This document shows positions 18,587 through 27,803 of a stretch of DNA of 64,000 nucleotides, one piece after another. Below the pieces are notes generated by a model. It was not told where the DNA came from, ran no database searches, and worked only from the letters and a program-made list of their open reading frames with translations. The stretch is from G965207335 sp965222825 (GTDB taxonomy: Bacteria; Pseudomonadota; Gammaproteobacteria; PS1; Pseudothioglobaceae). The stretch lies in assembly GCA_965222825.1 (NCBI GenBank), contig OZ244964.1, forward strand, positions 310,001 to 374,000, in the 5' to 3' direction. The translations under genes and the position numbers were made by a program. Numbering within the stretch: the first letter of the stretch is position 1; each line of letters begins with the position of its first letter.

Positions 18587-18913
18587 CTATATATGTTGTT
18601 CAATAAAATTCGTTAACTCTGCTTTTGATAAAGCACCTACTTTAGTGTCTTCTACACTACCATCTTTAAATAACAATATGGTTGGCACGCCACGAATACC
18701 AAATTTAGTTGGCGTTTTAGGATTATCATCAATATCCATTTTTGCAACTATTATTTTACCATCATACTCATTAGCAATATCATCTAATACTGGGGCTATT
18801 GCCTTACAGGGGCCACACCAACTAGCCCAAAAATCTAATAAAACTAATTTAGTTTCATTTAATACGCAATCCTCAAATGTGTCATCGTTTATTGCTATTA
18901 TTTTATTATTCAT
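18587..18913 (-). CDS. trxA: Thioredoxin 1
   Basis: Encodes 108 residues from the ATG at 18913, the normal TrxA size. An in-frame GTG at 18937 would add eight residues not seen in the family. The redox motif is WASWCGPCK and the cis-proline segment reads GIRGVPTILLFKDG. It reduces protein disulfides, including ribonucleotide reductase, in the cytoplasm. It lies just upstream of rho, as in many gammaproteobacteria. Confidence 0.95.
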   Translation of the reverse strand: MNNKIIAINDDTFEDCVLNETKLVLLDFWASWCGPCKAIAPVLDDIANEYDGKIIVAKMDIDDNPKTPTKFGIRGVPTILLFKDGSVEDTKVGALSKAELTNFIEQHI

Positions 18914-19110
18914 ATGATAATTTTTATAGTTAGCCACTACTATATTAGATAAAAATACTCACTAAAAACATATAAATAAAAGGCGTATTAACAAAAAAAG
19001 CAAAACTTAGCAGATTCTTCAAACTTTTACCTATACAGAGACCTGACTAAAATAAAGAGCACATATCAAAAAAACATGAAAGAAATAATAACTTATATTA
19101 ATGTATATAA

Positions 19111-19186
19111 TGGTGGGTCGTGAGCGATTTGAACGCTCGACCATCGGATTAAAAGTCCGGTGCTCTACCAACTGAGCTAACGACCC
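19111..19186 (-). tRNA. tRNA-Lys (anticodon UUU)
   Basis: The reverse strand folds as a complete 76-nt cloverleaf. The acceptor stem GGGTCGT pairs with ACGACCC, the D-arm contains AGCTCAGTTGGTAGAGC, and the anticodon loop CTTTTAA gives anticodon TTT. The T-arm is GCGTTCAAATCGC, and a genomically encoded CCA end follows. It stands between trxA and ihfB. Confidence 0.97.
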
Positions 19187-19228
19187 AAAAAAAATAACGA
19201 TTATACTTAAAAAAAATATTTGAGTATA

Positions 19229-19510
19229 CTACTTTATGTCTTTAACCCTATCCTTTAAATCCTTCCCTGCTCTAAAAAAAGGAATATATTTTTTAGCAAT
19301 CATTATCTTCTTCAGAGTCTTAGGATGGACACCTGTATAAGAAGTTCTTTCTTTTCTACTAAAACTACCAAATCCCCTAATCTCAACACCTTCACCAGTT
19401 GCGATTGATTCTGTTATACTGTCAATAATAATATTAACAACTAATTTTGCGTCTTTATGGGATATATTATGTTTATTAATAATACTATCTATTAATAATT
19501 TTTTATTCAT
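19229..19510 (-). CDS. ihfB: Integration host factor beta subunit
   Basis: Encodes 93 residues of the HU/IHF fold. The signature region reads GEGVEIRGFGSFSRKERTSYTGVHPKT, with the DNA-intercalating proline in the arm just after it. It binds and bends DNA as a heterodimer with IhfA (not in the window). Position directly after rpsA is the conserved proteobacterial rpsA-ihfB order and supports IHF-beta over HU. Confidence 0.92.
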   Translation of the reverse strand: MNKKLLIDSIINKHNISHKDAKLVVNIIIDSITESIATGEGVEIRGFGSFSRKERTSYTGVHPKTLKKIMIAKKYIPFFRAGKDLKDRVKDIK

Positions 19511-19511
19511 A

Positions 19512-21188
19512 TTATTCTTTTATGCCCTTTAATAAGTCACCTAAAGTAGCAGAAGTATTATCTGCCTCATGTTTAGATCTAGTATTATAATCTATTAAAT
19601 TAGCATCATTTTCATATTTATCTTTTTGTTTAATACTTATTATAATATTACGAGTTTTTTTATCTATTTTGGTAATCACAACTTCAATAATATCACCAAT
19701 ATTAAAAATATTACTTATAGAATCAACCCTATTTTGCGATATTTCAGAAATTTTTAAATAGCCATTAATACCCTCTGCTAACTCAACAATGGCACCTTTT
19801 TCTTCAATCTTAACAATTTTACCATCAACTATAGAGCCTTTTTTATTTTCATTAACATAAGTATAAAATGAATCTGTTATTAATTGTTTAATTCCCAGAG
19901 ATATTCTCTCTTTTTCAGAATCAATATTTAATATAATTGCGTCTACTTCTTGCCCCTTTTTGTAATTAGCAATAGTATCCTCGCCCTTAGCATCCCATGA
20001 TATGTCTGTTATATGAATTAAGCCATCTATGCCACCTGGCAGACCAATAAATAAACCAAAGTCAGTAATAGATTTAATTAGTCCTTTTAGTTTATCGCCC
20101 TTGTTATAAGATGCTTCAAAAGCTTCCCAAGGATTTTCCTTAGCTTTTTTAATACTTAAAGATATACGGTATTTATCTTGGTCAACATCTAGCACTACAA
20201 CATCAACTGTTTGCCCCAATTTTACTAATTTAGAAGCTCTAGCATTAGGGTTAATCCAATCTAATTCACTCATATGAACTAAACCTTCAATACCATCTTC
20301 TATAGTTACAAATGCACCATAATCTGTTAAATTAGATATAACACCTGATATTTTTTTACCAATTGGTAGTCTTTCTGATAAATTATCCCAAGGGCTATCA
20401 GATAATTGTTTTAAACCTAAGGATATTCTAGTTGTTGCTTTTTCAACCGCTAATACTTTAACTTTTATTTTACTGCCTATTTCTAATTTTTCTGATGGAT
20501 GATTGACTCTTTGCCATGAAATATCGGTAATATGCAATAAGCCATCAACGCCTCCTAAGTCAATAAATGCTCCATAATGAGCAATATTTTTAACAATACC
20601 TTCAATTACACTACCTACCTCTAATGAATCAACTAATGCCTCTCTGTCTAAACTATTGGCTTGTTCTAAGACTGCACGACGAGATATTACAATATTATTA
20701 CGAATTTTATCCATTTTAATTACTATTGCTTCAATTTCTTTACCTTCTAAATAGCCAAAATCTTTTATAGGATATAGATCAATTAACGAGCCGGGTAAAA
20801 ATGCCTTAATAACTCCTATATCTACAATTAAACCGCCTTTAACTTTACTACTTACAAGACCTTTAACAATCTTTTTCTCCTCCATAGCTGTATTTAGATA
20901 TTGCCAAATTTTAATTCGTTTTGCCTTTTCTCTCGATAATATAGTATTACCTAAACCATCATCTTCAGTACTTAGAACTACTTCAACAATATCGCCTTTT
21001 TCTACTTCTATATTACCATTAATGTCTTTAAACTGCTCAATAGGCACAAAACCTTCTGATTTTAAGCCTGCACCAACTATAACTCTATCACGCTCAACAT
21101 CAATAACAGTGCCCATAATAATACTTCCTTGTTTAATAGTTTTTTCTTGAGTATTATTTTCAAGCAATTCAGCAAAAGATTCTGACAT
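19512..21188 (-). CDS. rpsA: 30S ribosomal protein S1
   Basis: Encodes 558 residues, equal to the E. coli length of 557. Six S1 RNA-binding repeats are visible; repeats 3-6 carry the typical GAFIDLGGVDGLLHITDISW-type units, the first two are more divergent and bind the ribosome. It unfolds and delivers mRNA to the 30S subunit. It ends one base before ihfB and lies 73 nt after cmk, the conserved cmk-rpsA-ihfB order. Confidence 0.97.
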   Translation of the reverse strand: MSESFAELLENNTQEKTIKQGSIIMGTVIDVERDRVIVGAGLKSEGFVPIEQFKDINGNIEVEKGDIVEVVLSTEDDGLGNTILSREKAKRIKIWQYLNTAMEEKKIVKGLVSSKVKGGLIVDIGVIKAFLPGSLIDLYPIKDFGYLEGKEIEAIVIKMDKIRNNIVISRRAVLEQANSLDREALVDSLEVGSVIEGIVKNIAHYGAFIDLGGVDGLLHITDISWQRVNHPSEKLEIGSKIKVKVLAVEKATTRISLGLKQLSDSPWDNLSERLPIGKKISGVISNLTDYGAFVTIEDGIEGLVHMSELDWINPNARASKLVKLGQTVDVVVLDVDQDKYRISLSIKKAKENPWEAFEASYNKGDKLKGLIKSITDFGLFIGLPGGIDGLIHITDISWDAKGEDTIANYKKGQEVDAIILNIDSEKERISLGIKQLITDSFYTYVNENKKGSIVDGKIVKIEEKGAIVELAEGINGYLKISEISQNRVDSISNIFNIGDIIEVVITKIDKKTRNIIISIKQKDKYENDANLIDYNTRSKHEADNTSATLGDLLKGIKE

Positions 21189-21261
21189 ATATATTTATAA
21201 ATTAAAATTACAAAAGAACAAGATTATACAGATAATTAATACCTAGTTAAGAAAATATATT

Positions 21262-21957
21262 TTATTTTTGTATAATGTTAAAAACCTCTGAGACAACCTC
21301 ATATATAGTTAAATTAGTAGTGTCAATAATACTAGCATCAGGTGCGGGTTTTAGAGGTGAGTTTTTTCTATTTATATCTCTATCATCTCTTAATTTAATA
21401 TCTGCTTCTATTTTATCTAATTCAGGATTATCTAATATACTATGTATTTTACCTTTATCATCATCATTATGCAACTGTAAAAATCGTCTTTTTGCTCTTT
21501 CTTTTGCACTAGCTGTTAAAAATATCTTAGTTTTAGCATCTATAAAAACCACTCTACCCATATCTCGCCCATCTGCTACTAAGCCTTTATCGCTAGCAAA
21601 TGCTCGTTGTCTGGTTAAAAATGCTTTGCGAACTTTACCCAATTTGGCTACATATGATGCCTGTTCAGCACAAGCTTGAGTGCGTAAATTATTAGATACT
21701 TCTTTACCATTTAAATATACACTTAACAACTCTTTACCCTCTTCTACCTTAAAAGATAAATCTAATTTTAAAGCCAAGTCAGCCAAAGTCTGTTCATCGT
21801 CTAATTTTATTTGTCTATTTTGTGCTAATAATGCTAAGGCACGATAAATAGCCCCACTATCTAGTAAATCCCAACCTAATTTTTGGGCAATAATACGAGC
21901 AACTGAGCCCTTACCCACTCCACTTGGGCCGTCTATGGTTATGATTTTATCATTCAT
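21262..21957 (-). CDS. cmk: Cytidylate kinase
   Basis: Encodes 231 residues. The P-loop reads ITIDGPSGVGKGSVAR, the CMP-binding region includes DSGAIYRALAL, and ADGRDMGRVVF, the LID-like arginines in RDDRDINRKNSPL and the C-terminal IIDTTNL strand follow. It phosphorylates CMP and dCMP. aroA, often upstream, is replaced here by a restriction-modification cassette that starts 32 nt away. Confidence 0.95.
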   Translation of the reverse strand: MNDKIITIDGPSGVGKGSVARIIAQKLGWDLLDSGAIYRALALLAQNRQIKLDDEQTLADLALKLDLSFKVEEGKELLSVYLNGKEVSNNLRTQACAEQASYVAKLGKVRKAFLTRQRAFASDKGLVADGRDMGRVVFIDAKTKIFLTASAKERAKRRFLQLHNDDDKGKIHSILDNPELDKIEADIKLRDDRDINRKNSPLKPAPDASIIDTTNLTIYEVVSEVFNIIQK

Positions 21958-21988
21958 TTTTTATAATATCCATTATACCTGATTGTAA

Positions 21989-22990
21989 TTAATTCTTATA
22001 TAAAATATGCAAGTATTCTCTGGTTTTGCTGGCTTTATGGTTGCGGTTTTCTATTTTATCTGCTCTAAATCTTTGATATTGCTTGCTAGTTAAGTCATAT
22101 CTGCCATATTTGCACATAATATATTTAATTTTATTAGCAGACATTAAGCCTTCATTGTTATAACTTAAAAAAATATAATTAAAATTTGCATTTTTAATTA
22201 GTTCTTCAAACTGCTCTACTATTGTTGATTTTTTACAATAGTTAGAGCGATAATATTCTCTCAAGCCAGTTTTACCATTAATAGTAGGGTCATCATATTT
22301 AGCAATGGTATTTAATAAATGATAATTAGCACCATATTGTCTAGTATTATAAGGTGGGTCTAAATACAAAATATCACCACTAATCTTTTTAATTAATTTA
22401 TTGCTATCCTCATTAAAAACTTGATGACTATTATCATTAACCTCAAAAATAGCAGGTTTTAAAATCAATGCTTTTTGTGCTGATTTTTTAAGATGTTTTA
22501 AAAATGCCCCATAAACTGATGCTGTATTTGCTACTTTATCTGCACTTTCAAGTAGTGAAGCCAATAAAAAATAATAAAGATTACTGTTAATTTTTCTAGA
22601 TTTTTGCCATTTTTCTATTTTTTGCCTAATAGCATCAATTTTTTTACCATTTTCATTGCTAAAATATTGCCTATTACTGCCACCTAAACAATAATTTTGG
22701 TAAATAAAGCCATTATCTACTAATGCTAAATTATTTAGTTTGTCAATATAATATTGGCTATTTTTTATTACTATATGGTTTTCAATATAATTTTTATTTA
22801 ACACAAAACTATAATATTCAATATCATTACTAATAACAGATTGAACTTCAGGCTTAAATAATCTTGCTACTGCCCCTGTTCCTGCAAAAATATCACAAAA
22901 TACTTTATTAGATAAATTTTTACCAACAACATCAGTAATAGTATGTTTCAAAAATAAAGATAGTTTATATTTTGAGCCTATGTAGTTCAT
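21989..22990 (-). CDS. Class D12 adenine-N6 DNA methyltransferase (type II R-M)
   Basis: Encodes 333 residues. The N-terminus MNYIGSKYKL and FCDIFAGTGAVARLF form the AdoMet-binding motif of the D12 (Dam-like) class, and the catalytic motif reads LDPPYNTRQYG. It would methylate adenine in the recognition site of the neighbouring endonuclease. It appears intact. The start overlaps the endonuclease stop by one base (TAATG). Together with the frameshifted methyltransferase at 24105-24850 it makes a two-methyltransferase cassette, typical of systems with an asymmetric site. Confidence 0.85.
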   Translation of the reverse strand: MNYIGSKYKLSLFLKHTITDVVGKNLSNKVFCDIFAGTGAVARLFKPEVQSVISNDIEYYSFVLNKNYIENHIVIKNSQYYIDKLNNLALVDNGFIYQNYCLGGSNRQYFSNENGKKIDAIRQKIEKWQKSRKINSNLYYFLLASLLESADKVANTASVYGAFLKHLKKSAQKALILKPAIFEVNDNSHQVFNEDSNKLIKKISGDILYLDPPYNTRQYGANYHLLNTIAKYDDPTINGKTGLREYYRSNYCKKSTIVEQFEELIKNANFNYIFLSYNNEGLMSANKIKYIMCKYGRYDLTSKQYQRFRADKIENRNHKASKTREYLHILYKN

Positions 22991-24105
22991 TAATAATTAA
23001 TTTCCAAAAAATAAATATTATTATTGTTAATATTAAACTCTATGTATCTAAGTTTTAATATGTCATTCTTATAATTAAACTTTTTAATACATTCAATTAC
23101 TTGCTGTTTATTTTCTGTATTACGACATATAATTATTGGTTCAATATCAGAAATATGATTTGGTAAATAATATTGCTGAATCCAATCTACATATCTTTGA
23201 ATTTGTATTATTATTGCTGAATAGAATTCAGTGCTTTTTAATTTAATTGGTATACAAATTTTTTCATCTTTTCTGGTTATTGACAACATTATATCAATGC
23301 GTTGCATACCAACACCACATGATACTTCGTTTCCAATCCAATCTAAATTATCATATTTAAAAATATGTATATAATCAATATTTTGTAAAATATATGCTTG
23401 TAAATGTGTTTCAAATTGCAACCCTTTATTATATTTTTCTATTAATCTTGGCAAAATATTTATTTTTTCCATTCTACCATTATAAATATTAGTGTTTATA
23501 TTAGGTTTAATTTGTTGGGTTTTTATATCAAAGGTAAAATTATTATCTTGCATTAATTGATTATTATTTTTATTTCTAATTAATTTATTTAATCTATCAA
23601 ACTCATAATGGGTAATCATTGTGTTGCCACGATTTCCTTTTAGTTTTCTATAAATTAAACTCCATAACATTTGATAAGGCGATACTATATTTTTTATTTC
23701 ATCTAAAGCCTCCCATTCTGTTACCCCATCTTTATAAACTTTATACGGTAAAATTTTAACCCTGAATGTTAAAGATTTTTTTAGCTTATTTTTTAAAAAC
23801 TGGTTATCGTCATTATTATCTAAAAACACAGTAGAATTAATTTTAAAAATACCAAAAAATTTACCTTCTTTAATATTTTGTGAAAAGTTTTGTTGCAAGT
23901 AAAATATGGCATTATCTCCATTTTTAACCCTACTAAAATCAGCAATCATACCTAACAAATTATTTTCAGTAGTTGAATGCAAATAACTATTGCCTGAGTT
24001 ATTAAAATCAATGACACATTCTCCAGCACCAGTTCCTGCAAATAAATATTCTAAATGATATTTAAGAGTATTTCCATCAACAATAAAAATATGTGTAGTA
24101 CTCAT
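22990..24105 (-). CDS. Putative type II restriction endonuclease with altered PD-(D/E)XK site
   Basis: Encodes 371 residues from the ATG at 24105, preceded by AAGGAGTTTTG. I do not recognise a named enzyme. The C-terminal third holds a PD-(D/E)XK-like core: Glu232 in a helix, Asp271 in RIDIMLS and a following strand IPIKLKS. The strand normally reads (I/V)ELK; here the acidic residue position is Lys288 (codon AAA at 23242-23244), a change obtainable by one G-to-A step, while Lys290 is kept. This suggests loss of nuclease activity. Location between two methyltransferases with one-base overlaps supports the restriction role. The family is inferred from motif and context. Confidence 0.6.
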   Translation of the reverse strand: MSTTHIFIVDGNTLKYHLEYLFAGTGAGECVIDFNNSGNSYLHSTTENNLLGMIADFSRVKNGDNAIFYLQQNFSQNIKEGKFFGIFKINSTVFLDNNDDNQFLKNKLKKSLTFRVKILPYKVYKDGVTEWEALDEIKNIVSPYQMLWSLIYRKLKGNRGNTMITHYEFDRLNKLIRNKNNNQLMQDNNFTFDIKTQQIKPNINTNIYNGRMEKINILPRLIEKYNKGLQFETHLQAYILQNIDYIHIFKYDNLDWIGNEVSCGVGMQRIDIMLSITRKDEKICIPIKLKSTEFYSAIIIQIQRYVDWIQQYYLPNHISDIEPIIICRNTENKQQVIECIKKFNYKNDILKLRYIEFNINNNNIYFLEINY

Positions 24106-24850
24106 CAAAACTCCTTCTTAAAAACAAAAATATACTCATGCTTAAAAATATAATAATCACTTTTTAAGGCTCTATATCGCCAAATGCCACCTGTGCCTAA
24201 TTTACCGCGATTACCCTCAATATTTTTAATAATTGTGCCTTTTAATCTTACTTTAAACTCTCGTTTTATCATATCTAGGCAATAAAAGCTAAGGGGGATA
24301 ACTTCGCTATTTTTATAAATATCGCCTATAACTAAGGCAAAATAGCGATTTTTTTCTAGGTGTTTTAGGCTATTTTCACATATATTTTTAAATCTGATAT
24401 TTGCGATAAGTCTTGTTTGTTGTCGCTAAACTTTACAATATCCATATAAGGTGGGTGCATTAGTATAAACTGCACTTTTTTATCAATAATTTTAGCTATT
24501 TTTTGCTTGTCTAAAGCATCGCATTGTGCTATATTAAATATTACTTTTGAGTTTTGCATCTGTTCATTTACATAATCAATCATTTGCTGGTTAATATCAA
24601 TGCCAATGTATTGTCTATTAAGATTTTCGCACTCAAATAGTGTAGTGCCGCTACCCATAAATGGCTCAAAAACAGTATCACCTGTTTTAGTATAGCGTCG
24701 TATTAGTTGATTTGGTATTTGCGGAATAAAATTACCGTGATAAATATTTTTATGCTTGCCTGATTTGTCTCTAGCGTTAATCAGCCACAAACTATCAGTA
24801 TTAATATCTAAATCTTTCCAGTTTACTAAGTCTAAATTATTAAATTTCAT
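24105..24850 (-). pseudogene. DNA methyltransferase (N4-cytosine/N6-adenine class), frameshifted
   Basis: The first 161 codons (from 24850) carry the AdoMet motif VFEPFMGSGTTLFECE, the segment RQYIGIDINQQMIDYV and the catalytic motif MHPPYMDIV. The frame then stops. A different frame continues without a stop (ENSLKHLEKNRYFALVIGDIY..., ending FVFKKEF) to a TGA at 24105 that overlaps the endonuclease ATG as TGATG. Adding one A to the A-run at 24385-24389 would join both into a protein of about 248 residues. It is either a true pseudogene or a homopolymer sequencing error. The catalytic domain lies before the break, but the C-terminal fold is lost. Confidence 0.8.
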
Positions 24851-24930
24851 AGCAAATATTTTAACACACTAACTAATCCTTAAAACTATGGCACTCTGTT
24901 ATAATTTTAATTTTTAAAATTACTAAATAA

Positions 24931-25824
24931 TTGAATAATAATAAACAACTAGCATTAGTTTATTTTTTTGTAGTGCTTATTTGGTCAACTACACCTATTG
25001 CAATTAACTGGAGTGCAATAGGTGCTGGGGCTTGGTTTGCACTAATGGCTAGAATGCTAATAGGCTTATTATTTTGTCTTGTTATTGTGCTAGTTTTTAC
25101 TAAGAGACAACTAAGTATTAACAAAAATGCCATAATTCATTATTTAGTTGCTTCTGTTGGTATTTGGCTAACTATGACATTTGCTTATTTAGGTGCTATA
25201 CATATTAACTCAGGTTTTATTTCAGTTATTTTTGGTTTTAGTCCATTATTTACTGGGCTATTCGCAGTTATTATTTTAAAACAAAAATCATTTACTAGCT
25301 ACAAATTAACAGGTATGTTTATTGCCTTTATTGGCTTAGTTTTTATTTATCAACAATCAATTATTCAAGGTAAATTGGTATTTTATGGCTTAGTTTTAAT
25401 TTTTCTAGCAATGCTTGTGCAATCTTTAATATCAGTATTATTAAAAAAATTAGACACCCAAGTATCCGCCCTAGAAACCACAACTGGGGCATTATTTTTT
25501 GCTATGATACCACTTATAGCATTTTGGATTATATTTGCCAATGCTGATATTCCTAGTATTGATAATAAAACCTTATTGGCAATACTTTATTTGGGATTTT
25601 TCGGCTCTGTTGCTGGGTTTATTGGCTATTACCATATTATTAAGCATCTAGATGTTAATAAAGTTGGATTATTACCTTTAATGACGCCTATATTTGCTCT
25701 AATTATTGGTTTTATTTTTAATAATGAAACTTTGAGTTATTATGAGTTTATTGGTATTATTTTGATTATTATTGGTTTATTTATTTATCAATTTTTAAAA
25801 TCACCACTTAAAACCTCTGATTAA
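24931..25824 (+). CDS. EamA/RhaT-family (drug/metabolite transporter) permease
   Basis: Encodes 297 residues with ten predicted membrane helices in two EamA repeats (about 10-135 and 150-290). The first helix starts VYFFVVLIWSTTPIAINW and the second repeat ends with GFIFNNETLSYYEFIGIILI. The start is a TTG with no obvious Shine-Dalgarno; the next ATG would delete the first helix, so TTG is preferred. Substrate is not predictable; members export amino acids, purines or other metabolites. It is a single gene on the plus strand. Confidence 0.85.
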   Translation: MNNNKQLALVYFFVVLIWSTTPIAINWSAIGAGAWFALMARMLIGLLFCLVIVLVFTKRQLSINKNAIIHYLVASVGIWLTMTFAYLGAIHINSGFISVIFGFSPLFTGLFAVIILKQKSFTSYKLTGMFIAFIGLVFIYQQSIIQGKLVFYGLVLIFLAMLVQSLISVLLKKLDTQVSALETTTGALFFAMIPLIAFWIIFANADIPSIDNKTLLAILYLGFFGSVAGFIGYYHIIKHLDVNKVGLLPLMTPIFALIIGFIFNNETLSYYEFIGIILIIIGLFIYQFLKSPLKTSD

Positions 25825-25859
25825 GCTTGAACTAAATAAATATGAGCGGTTGATATAAA

Positions 25860-25942
25860 TGGTGGGTAAACCCCATCATACGAAAACAACCAACCAACAC
25901 AAATAGTAATATTTTTTTTGTTTGTAGGGTGGCTCTTACCCA
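25860..25942. repeat. Small imperfect inverted repeat with GTGGGTAA / TTACCCAC arms
   Basis: The gap between the EamA and aapP genes holds GTGGGTAAACCCC near its left end and CTTACCCAC near its right end, with a poly-T/TTGTTTGTAGGG stretch between. The genes converge here, so it could act as a bidirectional terminator. It may also be a decayed repetitive element; no second copy was noticed. Confidence 0.3.
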
Positions 25943-25964
25943 CAGAACACAACTAAATTGTTAG

Positions 25965-26699
25965 TTAATGGGTAAGTATTTGTTGCAAAAACCCTTGCAA
26001 TTGTTCTGATTTAGGATTGTCAAAGAAGTCTTTAGCATTATTTTGCTCTATTATTTGCCCATTGTCCATATACATAACTCTATTTGCTACTTTTCTTGCA
26101 AATCCCATCTCGTGAGTTACACAAACCATAGTAGTGCCCTCTTTGGATAATTTAACCATTACTTCTAAAACCTCAGCTATCATCTCCGGGTCTAGGGCTG
26201 ATGTAGGCTCATCAAATAAAATTACCTTAGGTTGCATACACAATGCTCTAGCGATTGCTACTCTTTGTTGTTGTCCACCACTTAATTGATTAGGGAATTT
26301 ATAAGCCTGTTCTGCAATATTTACTCTATCTAAATAATTAATAGCTAACTTTTTAGCTTTAGTTTTGCTAATTTTTTTTACCTTAGTTGGTGCAAGAATT
26401 AAATTATCTAAAACAGTTATATGTGGAAATAAATTAAAGTGCTGAAAAACCATACCAACCTCTTTTCTAACCGCATTAATACTTTTAATATTATTGGTTA
26501 AATTAATACCATTAACTCTAATACTGCCTTTTTGAAAACTCTCTAAATAATTAATACAACGAATTAAACTAGATTTGCCACTACCAGATGGACCACAAAT
26601 TACTATACATTCGCCCTTTTCTGCTTGTAGATCAATATTTTTTAAAGCATGAAAATTGCCATACCATTTGTGTAAATTTTTTATATCAATAATATTCAT
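25965..26699 (-). CDS. aapP: Amino-acid ABC transporter ATP-binding protein
   Basis: Encodes 244 residues. Walker A is GPSGSGKSSLIR, the Q-loop reads MVFQHFNLFPH, the signature is LSGGQQQRVAIARAL, Walker B is VILFDEPTSALDPE, and the switch His is in CVTHEMGFA. These match the polar amino-acid (GlnQ/AapP) group. It is the last gene of the aapJQMP operon, 6 nt after aapM. Confidence 0.93.
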   Translation of the reverse strand: MNIIDIKNLHKWYGNFHALKNIDLQAEKGECIVICGPSGSGKSSLIRCINYLESFQKGSIRVNGINLTNNIKSINAVRKEVGMVFQHFNLFPHITVLDNLILAPTKVKKISKTKAKKLAINYLDRVNIAEQAYKFPNQLSGGQQQRVAIARALCMQPKVILFDEPTSALDPEMIAEVLEVMVKLSKEGTTMVCVTHEMGFARKVANRVMYMDNGQIIEQNNAKDFFDNPKSEQLQGFLQQILTH

Positions 26700-26705
26700 A
26701 ATTTA

Positions 26706-27803
26706 TTAATTATCAGTTTTTAATCTATTTTCTATTTTGTCAGCGTATTTAGACATAGTATATAAAATAATCCAAAAAACTATGGTAACAAAAACATAGC
26801 CCTCAATCTCCATACCCAACCAATTAGAATCGCTTACCCCTAGTTTAACAATAGACAACATATCAAATAAACCAATAATAAGCACCAAAGTTGTATCCTT
26901 AAATAAACTAATAAAAGAGCCAGTTAGGTTTGGTATTGACACTTTTAATGCCTGAGGTAACACAATAAATAGCATTTTTTGGCTAAAATTAAGACCAATA
27001 GCATCAGCGGCTTCGTATTGTCCTCTTGGTATTGCCTGTAAGCCACCTCGCACTATTTCTGCTATATATGCGGCTTGAAACAAGGTAATACCTATTAATG
27101 CTCGCAATAATTTATCAATATCTATATTAGCACTAAAAAATAACGGCAGCACCACAGATGCCATAAATAAAATACTAATTAAAGGCACGCCCCTAATAAA
27201 TTCAATATATATGATACTTAAATATTTAATTACCGGCATTTTAGAATTTCTACCTAGTGCTAGGACCAAACCTATAGGAAATGAAAAAACTATACCAGTT
27301 GTTGCTATTACTAAGGTAAGTAATAATCCTCCCCATTTATCAGCATCAACAACAGGTAAGATAAAACCACCGTATAAAATATAAAACGCAAAAAACGGAT
27401 ACACAAAAAAACTAATCAGTATTAACTTGCGTTTAAATTTAACATCTTTTATACTTTTTATAATAAAAAATATCACAAACAAACTAATAAATACCGTATT
27501 AGGACGCCAATATTGCTCATTTGGGTATAAGCCATAAATAAATAAATTAATCTTTTCTACTATAAACGCCCAACAAGCACCAGTGCTATTTTCACGACAT
27601 TCTAAGGCTGATGTAGCAGAAAAATTAGCATCAAGTATAACCCAATTTAATAAAAATGGCACAATACTAAAAATAAATAATAGTGATAAAATTGTTAAGG
27701 AGCTATTAAATACATTGGAGAATAAATTTTCTCTAAGCCATTTAATTGTCCCAATATAAAGAATAGGAGGGCTTAGAGACTTCTCTATTTTATAAACTGC
27801 CAT
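26706..27803 (-). CDS. aapM: General L-amino acid ABC transporter permease
   Basis: Encodes 365 residues. A long N-terminal region with extra membrane helices, typical of AapM, precedes the transport domain. That domain carries RGVPLISILFM and the EAA loop with AIPRGQYEAADAIGLNFSQK. With AapQ it forms the membrane channel for broad L-amino acid uptake. It starts on the base that ends aapQ, which indicates coupling. Confidence 0.92.
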   Translation of the reverse strand: MAVYKIEKSLSPPILYIGTIKWLRENLFSNVFNSSLTILSLLFIFSIVPFLLNWVILDANFSATSALECRENSTGACWAFIVEKINLFIYGLYPNEQYWRPNTVFISLFVIFFIIKSIKDVKFKRKLILISFFVYPFFAFYILYGGFILPVVDADKWGGLLLTLVIATTGIVFSFPIGLVLALGRNSKMPVIKYLSIIYIEFIRGVPLISILFMASVVLPLFFSANIDIDKLLRALIGITLFQAAYIAEIVRGGLQAIPRGQYEAADAIGLNFSQKMLFIVLPQALKVSIPNLTGSFISLFKDTTLVLIIGLFDMLSIVKLGVSDSNWLGMEIEGYVFVTIVFWIILYTMSKYADKIENRLKTDN

